NCBI GenBank assembly: GCA_033398695.1
Contig: CM065815.1
Location: 141,343,001 to 141,407,000 of the forward strand
Reading direction: 5' to 3'
DNA length: 64,000 nucleotides
Source: Orobanche coerulescens
Taxonomy: Eukaryota > Streptophyta > Magnoliopsida > Lamiales > Orobanchaceae
Shown here one piece after another: positions 1-8,870 of this stretch. Numbering within the stretch: the first letter of the stretch is position 1; the number at the start of each line of letters is the position of its first letter. The translations under genes were made by a program, and so were the position numbers. The notes under the pieces are model-generated. The model searched no databases. It saw nothing but the letters and a program-made list of their open reading frames with translations, and was not told the DNA's origin.

Positions 1-68
1 AGCCTTGTGTGTCCCACGGCGGGGCTCACGGCGCTGTAATATACCCTGAATAACTTGGGGGTGTTACA
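1..68 (+). mobile_element. 3' end of a Ty3/Gypsy LTR (G0)
   Basis: The segment ends in GGGGGTGTTACA and contains GGCGCTGTAATATACC about 35 bases before the end. Both match the 3' termini of the Gypsy LTRs ending at 14568, 24000 and 30227. At base 69 the sequence changes abruptly to minus-strand Sirevirus RNase H coding sequence, so this LTR is inserted in S1. The rest of the element lies left of the window, so solo LTR and full element cannot be told apart. The end most resembles G2. Confidence 0.85.
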
Positions 69-1090
69 GCTGTATCCAACTAAATCGAATCCGCCTTCTT
101 TAGGATACCACATTCCTACATCGACTATTCCTTTAATATACTTCAGGATTCGTTTAGCTGTATTGAAGTGTGATTCCCTAGGTGCTACTTGATATCTCGC
201 ACACATTCCAACAGCAAACTGGATATCGTGCCTGCTAGCTGTTAGGTACATGAGAGAGCCAATAAGCTTCCTGTAGAGTGATTGGTCAACCGGCTTTCCG
301 GCTTCATCAACACTAATTTGCACGGAAGTTTTCATGGGAGTTGATGATGAATTGGAAGTGTTCATTCCAAATTTGTTGAGAAGCTCCTTGCTGTATTTTT
401 CCTGGTTGATGAAGATCCCTGTAGGCAACTGCTTTACCTGCAAACTTAGGAAATAACTAAGTTCTCCCATCATACTCATTTCAAATTTACTTTGTATGAG
501 ATGAGAGAACCTTTGACACAAAGCAAGGTTAGTTGAACCAAATATAATATCATCAACATAGATTTGGACCATTAGAAGGTCATCGTCTTCCTGTATTTTG
601 AACAAGGTTTTGTCCACAGCACCTTTCTCAAATCCATTATTGGTTAGATACTGGGACAGGGTCTCATACCATGCTCTAGGGGCTTGTTTAAGTCCATACA
701 GTGCTTTCCTCAGCCTATATACTAAATCGATGCCATCTGTATTGGCAAACCCTGGTGGTTGTTCAACATAAACTTCTTCGGCAAGGTCTCCATTCAGGAA
801 TGCACTTTTGACGTCCATTTGATATACAATGAAGCTCTTATGGGCGGCAAAGGCTAAAAATATCCTAATGGATTCTAGTCTGGCTACAGGGGCAAACGTT
901 TCATCGTAGTCTATGCCTTCTTCCTGTCTATAGCCTTGTGCGACTAGTCTGGATTTATTCCTTATGATCAGTCCATTAGATCCTTCTTGTTTCTAAATAC
1001 CCATTTGGTTCCTATAAGCTATTGATGCGTAGGTCTGGGTACAAGATACCATACATTGTTTCTTTCGAAACCGTTTAGCTCTTCTTCCAT
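69..1090 (-). pseudogene. S1 reverse transcriptase and first residues of RNase H
   Basis: The minus strand encodes a Copia RT. The [15 protein letters not shown] aspartate motif lies around 790-830, and the YVDD catalytic box is encoded by 549-560. From about 985 down to 69 the frame is open; upstream of it a small deletion near 985 and an in-frame stop near 1020 separate it from the RT start (ATG at about 1090). The segment ends at the GYS residues that precede the first RNase H aspartate, where G0 is inserted, so RNase H is almost entirely missing. S3 (34143-35015) aligns throughout. Confidence 0.88.
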
Positions 1091-1216
1091 AGATGTTATC
1101 CAATGAGAATTATTAAGAGCGTCTATGGTAGAAACAGGTTCGGACTGGGCTAAGAATACGGCAATAGTGCACATATTGAGTCTTCTAAGCTCGGATTGAG
1201 ATTTCTATTTAGGGAA

Positions 1217-1579
1217 TTATGATATCTCAGTATCTAGTTCTTCTTGTGCACACAGTACATTTCCTTGTGTACTCTGTATTCTCCTTCGGGTAGAAACACC
1301 AGCATTTATGTTTCCAATGATCATCTCTTGCGGGTGATCTCTCAACCATATTTGGTCGGGTTCAAATTCAGGGTCCCGTACTGTATCGAGAGTTGCTGTA
1401 GTTTCAGCTTCAGCTTGTACAGCATCGACTTCGTCTACCTCGATTCTTACAGCTGCGGGGTTGATTTCTAGGTTAACAACAGGTTCTATGGGAGTTGGTG
1501 GATCTAAGATGGAGAGTTGTTGGATGTTCTGAGTAACACCTTCTACTCCTGTAGGGTCATGGTGAGGCTCGTCGAACAC
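1217..1579 (-). pseudogene. S1 integrase-RT linker fragment
   Basis: A 120-residue open stretch starting with FDEPHHDP is acidic and rich in proline, threonine and valine. It matches residues of the S3 ORF at 33516-34112 (VVFDEPHHDP onward, STRRRIQSTQG near the end), the poorly conserved segment between the Copia integrase and RT. The flanking parts (about 1091-1216 and 1580-1779) align with S3 only when frames are changed, so this is a fragment of the broken polyprotein and not an independent gene. Confidence 0.8.
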
Positions 1580-1779
1580 TACATGAACTGATTCCTCGAT
1601 CGTCAGCTTCCTTTTATTAAAGATCCTAAAAGCTTTACTAATGGAGGAATATCCTACAAAATTCCTTCATTTGACTTCTCATCGAAGGTTCTAAGATGAT
1701 CCTTCCCATTATTCAACACATAACACCTGCATCCAAAAATGTGAAAATACGAAACTAACGGATTTTTGTTGTTCCATAC

Positions 1780-2352
1780 CTAGTATGCTGTTTTGTTGTG
1801 GTGCTTGTTGACGATACAGCGGTTTTGAATGTAGCATGCTGTATTGGTTGCTTCACCCCAGAAATGTTGTGGCAACTTTCTTGCGGCAATCATTGTCCTT
1901 GTCGCTTCTTTCAGCGTCCTATTCTTTCGCTCAGCAACACCATTTTGTTGAGGTGTGCGGTCAGCCGAGTATTCGTGCTGTATCCCATTCTCCGAACAGT
2001 ACTGCTCTATAAAGCGGTTAGTAAATTCTGTACCTCTGTCGGAACGAATGGACACAATACTCAAACTCTTTTCATTTTGAAGCTTCTTCAGGAGCTCGGG
2101 CAGCTTTGATGTTGTTTTCTTCTTCTTGCTTAGGAAAATTGTCCAAGCATACCTGGAGTAATCATCAACAACAAGACAGTATTTCTTACCTCCCAAACTT
2201 ACTGGGTCGACAGGACCATAAAGATCCATGTGTAGCATCTCCAACACTATGTGGGTTGAAAGGTAGGATTTGTTCTCCAGGGTGGACTTGATTTGCTTGG
2301 CTTTCTGACATGGTCTGCAGACACTGTCCTTTTTGAATGACACATTTGGCAA
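1780..2352 (-). CDS. S1 integrase core (Ty1/Copia, DD35E) fragment
   Basis: A 190-residue open stretch of the pol polyprotein. Cys12 and Cys15 are the end of the HHCC zinc-binding module. The catalytic triad is complete: Asp43 in HMDLYGP, Asp105 in IRSDRGTEF and Glu141 in NGVAERKNR, with 35 residues between the last two. Integrase joins the LTR cDNA to chromosomal DNA. One residue is missing before VDDYSR relative to S3. The frame breaks upstream in the HHCC module and stops at 1780. Unlike S3, whose second Asp and Glu are changed, the active site here is intact. Confidence 0.9.
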   Translation of the reverse strand: MPNVSFKKDSVCRPCQKAKQIKSTLENKSYLSTHIVLEMLHMDLYGPVDPVSLGGKKYCLVVDDYSRYAWTIFLSKKKKTTSKLPELLKKLQNEKSLSIVSIRSDRGTEFTNRFIEQYCSENGIQHEYSADRTPQQNGVAERKNRTLKEATRTMIAARKLPQHFWGEATNTACYIQNRCIVNKHHNKTAY

Positions 2353-2544
2353 TCCTCTGACCAGTCCCTATCTTGAGAGCTTGTTGATCGTCTTGAAGTT
2401 GACGTTAGACATCCTCTTGTGCCATAACCAGCTTAGATCTGCAGTGCCTTTGGCAACAAAGCATGGAATTGAGGAGCTCATAGGCTTCCAGTCAGCAATA
2501 TACATGTTACCTGATCTGCTTCGTGTAAGCACAACTTCTTTGGT

Positions 2545-2841
2545 CTAGATGTTCTTGACTCTACAACGATCTATATAGAATTTCACCGAGAACTGTTTAT
2601 CACAGAACTGGCTAATACTATGTATATTGAACTGTAAGCCTTCAACATATGCAACATCGGTGACTTTGAATTTTCCTACAAGAAGGTTTCCTTTTCCTCT
2701 TGTTCTTCCTTTAGATTTATCACCGAAGCGCACTTTTGGACCGCGACCTTCTACGAAATCTGATAGCTTGCTTCTATCTCCTATCATGTGCCGAGAGCAT
2801 CCACTATTGAAGTACCAGATGTCCTCCTATTGGATGAGAGA
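2545..2841 (-). pseudogene. S1 protease and pre-integrase segment
   Basis: Directly after the gag stop the minus strand reads YFNSGCSRHM and then IGDRSKLSDFVEG, the Copia aspartic protease. The catalytic DSG is NSG here because the codon at 2806-2808 is AAT; S3 keeps YFDSGC. The stretch continues through GKFKVTDVAYVEGLQ and ends with a stop after CRVKNI, where S3 continues into the GAG-pre-integrase domain. The lost aspartate should abolish polyprotein cleavage by this copy. Confidence 0.85.
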
Positions 2842-4338
2842 TTAAGTAGATTTAGGTCCCCTTTGATTGTTGGGTCCATAAATGTTAGTGCCTTTAGGTA
2901 CCCATATTTTCCTGACAGCAATTGGTTTACTGTAGCTAACAGTTAGTACAGACTTGCGGTATCTACGTGGGACATGTACGTAGTTACTGTATTTTTGATA
3001 ATCATTATGCATGTAAAAATCAGGGTTATTATTATTAATCCAGTACATAAGCCGTCTCGGAGGTGGAGCCATTTTCTTTGGCCTTACAGCTTGCCTTCTG
3101 GGTCTCCAGTTGGATTCCCAATGCTGTTGTTGATATTGTGCGGACACTTGCTGTCTCGATGGATAATGCGGCTCCTGTATCCAATACCTAGGCGTGCTGT
3201 ACTGAAAGTATTGCCGTGCGGGCCTTTGGTATATGGATACAACTTTCTTTCTGAACCGCTGTTGGCGCTGTTGATATGCTCGGGGAGCATGCTGTTGTGT
3301 GCGCCTTACAGGTTGGAACGGCTTAAGATTCCGCTGTATTGAATAGGATTGCGGGGGCGGAATGGCAGCCTTTGCTTTTCGCGGTGCAGCAGGTTCCTTC
3401 ACAGGACTAGGAGTATCTTCCGATACAGGAATGTGTTCCACACTCATGACGAACACAGTACTAGTTTTCCCTTTGTTGGAAAATGAGCTGTATCCTAAGC
3501 CACTTTTATCGTGAGCATGTTGCTCAGTGCTTAGAATTTCTTCCATTCGTTTGGATGATTTCTCGAAAGATTTCAGAATGGTATCAAGTTCACTTTCTCG
3601 TTTCTCGAGAGTATTAAATTTAGCTTGAAGTAGAACAAAATCATTTGTCTTGCTTCCATTTTGAGACTTAGTCTCACTTAGTTCATGAGCAAGTTGATGA
3701 TTGCTCTCCACGAGTTTTTCATGCTCGACCTTGCTGTTTTCACAATCAATAGACATATTTTCATAATTTATTTTTAGCAAGTCGTTTTCTTCTTTTAGCT
3801 CTATGTTGGAAAGTTGGAGCTGAAAGTTTTCATTTTTCAAAGTCTCGTGGGCTTTTTGAATATTTTTAAATTCATTCATCATGTTTTCGAAAGTATGCGA
3901 TGCATTTACTGGAATGGATGAGGTTGAACTTACCTCATCATCGCTGTCTTCTTCTTCCGGAATGTCCTTTGCCATAAAGCACATATATGCCTTATCTTCG
4001 AACTCATCGTCAGATGAATTACTTTCAGTGACCACCTGAAGACATTCTTCGGATTTGGATGGTGTGGGGGAGGCTTCTGATTCTCCTATCAGTGCCTTGA
4101 GCTTGTTTTTCCAAGCACGTCTTCGTTCATCCCTCTCTTGTTGCTCGGCTTCCGGTAACCTTTGGACTTTGGGATGAGGACATTTGTTTGCATAATGCCC
4201 TGGTTTCCTGCAATTATAGCATAGGTTAGCGTCACCAGAGGAAATTTCAGTACTTACCTTGTGAACAGGCTTGGGCCTGTAGGGAGTCTTTCCAGACTGC
4301 TTGATGAACTTTTTGAATTTGTGCATGAGGAGCGCCAT
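2842..4338 (-). CDS. S1 gag, C-terminal part: zinc knuckle and coiled coil
   Basis: A 498-residue open stretch. Cys40-Cys53 form an intact CCHC knuckle (CYNCRKPGHYANKC, at 4180-4221) for RNA binding. It is followed by an acidic Ser/Glu region (about 95-145), a heptad-rich coiled coil (about 150-270) with many Leu, Glu and Asn, and a basic, Gln/Arg/Tyr-rich tail. A large coiled-coil gag is typical of Sireviruses. The ORF ends with TAA exactly at the gag-protease boundary, and S3 has TAA at the same place (32373-32375). The real gag start is far upstream (5121); Met1 here only follows a frame break. Confidence 0.88.
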   Translation of the reverse strand: MALLMHKFKKFIKQSGKTPYRPKPVHKVSTEISSGDANLCYNCRKPGHYANKCPHPKVQRLPEAEQQERDERRRAWKNKLKALIGESEASPTPSKSEECLQVVTESNSSDDEFEDKAYMCFMAKDIPEEEDSDDEVSSTSSIPVNASHTFENMMNEFKNIQKAHETLKNENFQLQLSNIELKEENDLLKINYENMSIDCENSKVEHEKLVESNHQLAHELSETKSQNGSKTNDFVLLQAKFNTLEKRESELDTILKSFEKSSKRMEEILSTEQHAHDKSGLGYSSFSNKGKTSTVFVMSVEHIPVSEDTPSPVKEPAAPRKAKAAIPPPQSYSIQRNLKPFQPVRRTQQHAPRAYQQRQQRFRKKVVSIYQRPARQYFQYSTPRYWIQEPHYPSRQQVSAQYQQQHWESNWRPRRQAVRPKKMAPPPRRLMYWINNNNPDFYMHNDYQKYSNYVHVPRRYRKSVLTVSYSKPIAVRKIWVPKGTNIYGPNNQRGPKST

Positions 4339-5121
4339 TTCATCTTGTGATAGGATATAAGTCGTCCTTTGTCGGCATTCTTGAAATTTGGCTTTGATGG
4401 GCTGGGCATGCTGTGTCGACGGTTAGATACAGCGGCTAAGGCTGTAGTCCTAGCTGGAGATTCTTCAGCTTTCTCTCTTCTGTCAATATCATACTCAAAA
4501 GCTTTGAGGTAAGAGAAGAGATCAAAATTAGATATTTCATTTAGATTACACGACACACGCATAGCTGTGGTCTTAATGTCCCATCGGGCAGGGAAAGATC
4601 TGAAATTTTTTAAATTCTTCTCCTTTTAGGTATAAATTTTGCCCAAAGCTTTAAGTTCACCAACAATTCCAGTGAATCTGAGGTCAAGTTCCTCAAGAGT
4701 TTCAGTTTTTCATTTCAAAAGATTCAAATTGCTGAGTCAGTTTTGAAATTTTGTTTTCTTTTAAGAGCTCAGTTCCCTCACAAATCAACTTGAGTTTATC
4801 CCATATTTCCTTGGCTGTTTTACAGCTCTTTACCTTCGAGAATGTGCCTTTGTCGAGAGTGACAAACAAAGCATTCTTTGCAATAATGTCGAGGTTGGCG
4901 CACTTTCTTTCATCTGTGGTCCATTGTTCGCGCTCCTTCTCGAGCATCTCAGCATGGGCTTGGCCTTCAATCCTTGCGGCCGTGTTTACCTTCATGATCT
5001 TAATGGGGCCATCCTGTATAACAAAAATCATCTCTTCGTTCATTGCTGTAAGATGAGCCTCCATCCTGATTCTCCAATCATCAAACTCATTAATAGAGAA
5101 CATAGGTACTTTGTTGATCAT
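4254..5121 (-). pseudogene. S1 gag, N-terminal part, frameshifted
   Basis: The gag start is the ATG at 5121-5119 (MINKVPMFSINEFDDW), about 90 bases downstream of the primer site. Residues 1-139 (5121-4702) carry the Copia gag pattern, with FDDWRIRMEAHL early and KSCKTAKEIWDKL later. A frame break at about 4702, an in-frame stop near 4630 and another shift near 4562 follow; the frame at 4562-4254 (MRVSCNLNEISNFDLFSYL) continues gag and overlaps the next ORF. Gag forms the virus-like particle. Confidence 0.85.
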
Positions 5122-5209
5122 AATAAAGGAATGAAAAAGACTGTTTTAAAAATAAGTGATTTGGATCTGATTCGGTTAAAAATACGACTGATTCTTTTTA
5201 GAATCAACC

Positions 5210-5221
5210 GCTCCGATACCA
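5210..5221 (-). other. S1 primer binding site (tRNA-Met)
   Basis: On the minus strand the 12 bases read TGGTATCGGAGC, two bases after the LTR end. This is the plant initiator tRNA-Met complementary site (usual form TGGTATCAGAGC) with one change. It fixes the element's orientation and LTR boundary. Confidence 0.9.
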
Positions 5222-5920
5222 CTTGTTGGCCACTAAGTGTACTGGATACAGCTTGGAAAGTGTTTTAAACAACAAGCTGTACTGTTTTAAATCTGAGTGC
5301 GTAGCGAAAGTCTTAGATACAGTAAGTTGTTGTGGATACAACAACTCAATGTGCAGTGTATACTTAAATAATCACAGTTAAATAAAATAATAAAAGCAGA
5401 AGGTAAATAACACAGTATTTAAGTGGTTCGAGGTAAACCCCTCTACGTCCACTGGTCCTCCACACAGGAGTAAAAAGTTTATTATAATTACTGCGTACAC
5501 AACTATGTAATTATAACAAAACCTAATCAATATATCGTTCACACAGATCGATATAATGATCTTAGCCTTCAACCGTTCACACAGATTGGTTTGAGCTAAC
5601 ACTTGACTGACTTCTTCACACACAGTTCTGAAGCTTCGTCTTCTTCGATGCAATTCCTTCACACACAGTTCCGGAGTAGCAAAGATTCTCAGTCCACACA
5701 GGGCTGATGGGTTTGTTCAAGGTTTAGAACAATATTTGAACAACAGCTTTGACTTTCTGAGCTTTTAGCTGATGATGTGTTGTTCACGATTTGAGCACTG
5801 TATATCTCTTTATATCTGAATAGCAGTGAGCTTTGGAGATATGTTTTGCTCTGATGTATATGATAATAACTTTGTAAGCTTTTTGGTTTTCGGTAACTGA
5901 TCTTCAACGCCTTGAGGAGA

Positions 5921-5928
5921 TATATATA
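5921..5928 (-). promoter_or_regulatory. S1 LTR TATA box
   Basis: The minus strand reads ACTATATATATCTCC. The same position in the S3 LTRs holds CTATATATACCCC (20258-20265) or GATATATATACCCC (40501-40508). It is the only strong TATA in this LTR, a few hundred bases from its 5' end, so the U3/R border should lie about 30 bases downstream. Confidence 0.65.
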
Positions 5929-6427
5929 GTCTTCTGAAAATATATCCATTGAGATAAATCCGTTGAGCAAGATTCCATTCTAACGGGATGATGTGTTTGA
6001 ATAAAACACGATCGGATTTTGCGCTTATTTGAAGATCTTTCGACTTACAGTATTTAAATACTTTATCTTTTAGTATTTAAATACTTCTTTATCAACGGGA
6101 CTTGACTTCTAGCGAATACTGAAGATTCCTTCTTTGTCCTGTTGAGAGCTGTATGGAAGGATTACGTATTGTCAATTCGAGACAGCTTCCATACTTGGTC
6201 TTTATGAGATTTCTTTGCTGAATGATAGATTCCACTGTATGCTGGATCTACGAGAGGTCTTTGTAATACCCGAGATCTTTATTCCAGATTCGTTGGGTTT
6301 TCTGGGTTTTATCGGATTGTCATTGTCCTCACAGTTGGAATTTCGTGCCATGTTTGGTTGTGACTTGTTGGAACATGTTTTTGGAGGCATTTCGGATCGC
6401 TTTGTGAGTTTTTGAGATTTTGTGGTG

Positions 6428-6795
6428 TAGCGCACGCTAATGCTTGAAGCATAGCGCACGCTACTGCGTGGTGTTTAGCGCACGCTACTGAATGTGTAGC
6501 GCACGCTAACTGGCGATTGAGGCGATCCAATAGCTACTTGGGATCGATGGAGCTTTGTTAGCGCACGCTAAGGCCGATAGCTAGCGCACGCTATCGACTG
6601 CTTAGCGCACGCTCCCTCTTCTTTCTAGCGCACGCTACTCGGTAGGTGAAGTTACGTCCAGGGGCTACCGGTGGTTTTGTGACCCGTTAGCGCGCACTAC
6701 GGTATTGGCTAGCGCACGCTAACTATGTTATACGCGGTTTCTCCGGAGCGTTGACCCGTTAGCGCACGCTAATGAAGGGTGATTAGCGCACGCTA
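6428..6795 (+). repeat. G1 5' LTR dyad array, TAGCGCACGCTA x 12
   Basis: Twelve copies of TAGCGCACGCTA (10 exact, plus TAGCGCACGCTC and TAGCGCGCACTA) occur in about 370 bases with irregular spacing. Each is a 5-bp inverted arm pair (TAGCG and CGCTA) around CA. The last copy ends 11 bases before the TATA box. The sequence between copies is not repeated, so this is an array of short sites and not a tandem satellite. Confidence 0.9.
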
Positions 6796-6806
6796 ATAAG
6801 CATCGA

Positions 6807-6813
6807 TATAAAT
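6807..6813 (+). promoter_or_regulatory. G1 5' LTR TATA box
   Basis: TATAAAT within CGATATAAATC sits immediately after the dyad array. The G1 3' LTR has AGATAAATC at the matching place (about 12509-12517), so its TATA is lost. Confidence 0.7.
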
Positions 6814-6970
6814 CTTGGGCGGCATTAAGTCGTCATTTCCCACTTTTCTTCATCCCTTCCGATGGGAGTGAGATCCAGAGGCGAGTAGGACCGATCCTTT
6901 TCTTCTAGCTTCATCCTTGAGCGGATTTGTAGATGTTTAACAACATCTAATCGTCTTCTTGGTCCAAATC

Positions 6971-6979
6971 AAGGTAATC
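6971..6979 (+). promoter_or_regulatory. G1 splice-donor-like site in the LTR leader
   Basis: AAG/GTAATC lies about 165 bases after the TATA box and is followed by the conserved GTTAGAACCCTATTTT. G2 has AAG/GTAATA at the same distance. A possible acceptor (TTGTTAG/T) directly precedes the gag ATG at 10214, giving a candidate intron 6974-10212. Confidence 0.45.
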
Positions 6980-7774
6980 TCTTGTTAGAACCCTATTTTC
7001 TTAAATTTGGGGTTTTTGCTTGGATTTGTGATTCTTGACCGATCTCATCCGATCGGTTATTTGTTCTTGTTTGTCTTGACCGTAATCTTCAGATTTTGTT
7101 AACCGTTCATCGATTTTTATCGCCCGGATCAACGATTCTTTATTTCTTTGAGAATACTTAGATCCTTGTCGTTTTTAGGATCGTTTCGGATTTCGATTAG
7201 TGTTATTGATTCGTGGTGATGCTATTTTCGTAGTATTCGTGGGCTGTCGAAGTCTTGATCGTTTTTGGAGGTTCGAAGGTTGCCCGATCGTGCCCGTTCG
7301 TCATTTCGTTGCTCGTGATATCGAGGCAAGTATCTTGTCCATACATTTCATGTTTCGTAGGCGTAATTATTGATAAATGATTATATACGAAACCCAATGT
7401 TTAATGAACGTAAAAAGGGATCGGTATATTCTCGATAAATGTTGCCTTTCATCGATAATTTATGTACTTCGTGAATATATGTATTCTCGGAATATGTGTG
7501 TTGGATTTGTATGTTGTAAAGATGATATGATCACTTTGAATGAGTTTATTAAACCGTAATCCTTTGCCGGGGATTACGTAATGTTATGTGCACTTGTTCG
7601 TTAAGAATGTATTACGTGGGATCTTTGAAAGGAGGTTGTGATGTTTAAGTGTTGCTTGGCTTGATGTTCTGCTCATTGTTATGTGATTGCTGAAAGTGAT
7701 GTGCCTCCGGGTAGGATTGTTGAATCTCCGGGATCCATACTTGCTAGTATGGGTCGGGCATGACCGTAGGGTTA

Positions 7775-8055
7775 TCCAATTCGGGTATGTCTTGCGGGGA
7801 CTCCGAGGTTCGGGGCTTGCTAGCCCGATGCCGAGATAGCTTGTGGGGTTATCATCGGGTATGTCTTGCGGGGACTCCGAGGTTCGTGGCTTGTTAGCCC
7901 GATGCCGGGATAACTTATGGTTGTGATTTGGAATGGTTCTGTGGTTGTGGCCACGAGGACATGTGATTTTTGGTATGGCTTCCTGTTGGGTTATTCACTC
8001 AGGTATGTTCTACGGGAGCATCTGAGGTTCGTGGCTTGTTAGCACGGGACGCGAA
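7775..8055 (+). repeat. G1 LTR 80-base repeats
   Basis: Two close copies, each with GGGTATGTCTTGCGGGGACT then CCGAGGTTCG and a TAGCCCGATGCC end, are followed by a diverged third (TATGTTCTACGGGAGC, GAGGTTCGTGGCTTGTTAGC). The 3' LTR holds the same set at about 13490-13770. G2, G3 and G4 LTRs have comparable repeats at the same relative position. Confidence 0.75.
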
Positions 8056-8411
8056 TAATCCTTAGGAACATGTGATATGTGATTCGGGTCGTGGACCCTG
8101 TGGCTTATGATTCGGGTCTTGGACCCCGTGTGTTGTGAATTGGGTTGTGGAACCGCATTTTATTATTGGAATCGTATTTTGGAAAGATGATTTTGGGCCG
8201 TGTCCCCATGTGTTTTCGAAAGACTTGAGAATTCCTTATTTCCAAATGTTTTCAAACTCCCGAGACCGTAAAATATTTTGTATGAGACACATGGTTCTTT
8301 TCCTACCTTTTATAAATCAAACTGTTTTGATTAAATGATTTATCTCGGGAAATATATTCAAGATTTTATATTCTTGAAGCACGTTGTGTATGGCTTGTAC
8401 TTTTGGTTTTA

Positions 8412-8464
8412 TACTTGCACTAGCAAAACAGTGGAGTTTTGCTAACCCCCGAGTATTCGGGGGG
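8412..8464 (+). other. G1 LTR conserved hairpin block
   Basis: TACTTGCACTAG is followed 20 bases later by TGCTAACCCCCGA, and CCCCCGA pairs with TCGGGGG over a short loop. G2 (23563-23597) and G3 (minus strand, 55236-55274) keep TACTTGTACTAG and an AACCCC...GGGG hairpin in the same LTR position. Confidence 0.6.
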
Positions 8465-8858
8465 TGGATGTCTGTATTGCGTCCAGGTACTTGCAGGTAG
8501 CTGGGGAGCGAATCACAGGATCGATACGAAGGAATATGGGAAACGAAGATACTAATCACGTGAAGACCAATTATAGAGTATTTGGTAGAGTCGTGTTGAT
8601 TATTCCTCCGATGTGTTATTTTATCGAATTATGGAAGTGATATTGTATTCTAGCCCCTGCGTGGGTATGTGTTACAGGCAAGGATCTTGTATGTATTGTT
8701 CGTGTGTGTTGTGATATAAGACCATATCGGTCTAATGGTCCTTTATGTAGCCATGTCGGCATGTGAAGTGATGCATTGTTTTGTATTTAGCTTTGGTAGA
8801 TCCTCGCGGAGAGGGTTGCAACTGTAATATTCCCAGTGGTTTGGGGTGTTACGGAATA

Positions 8859-8870
8859 TGGTATCGGAGC
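8859..8870 (+). other. G1 primer binding site (tRNA-Met)
   Basis: TGGTATCGGAGC begins five bases after the LTR end and matches the plant initiator tRNA-Met site with one change. It is followed by TTAGGTTGAGGAAACCTAGG, a leader also seen in diverged form after the G2 site. Confidence 0.88.

Larger units (their letters stand above)
6262..8853 (+). repeat. G1 5' LTR
   Basis: Starts TGTAATACC and ends GGGGTGTTACG, with the last base changed from the usual A. Order of landmarks: 12 dyads (6428-6795), TATAAAT (6807-6813), splice-donor-like site (6973/6974), GAGGCAAGTATC (7323-7334), repeats of about 80 bases (7775-8055), CCCCCGA hairpin (8446-8464) and the inverted TGTAATAT copy at about 8823. No gene is present; short ORFs here are chance. 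Confidence 0.92.

Noticed and set aside
5210..5221. tRNA gene
   Set aside because: The TGGTATCAGAGC-type words are primer binding sites adjoining LTR ends; no cloverleaf sequence is present.
6428..6795. CRISPR-like array of short repeats
   Set aside because: Repeats are only 12 bp with irregular spacing, lie inside an LTR before a TATA box, and the context is a plant nuclear genome.
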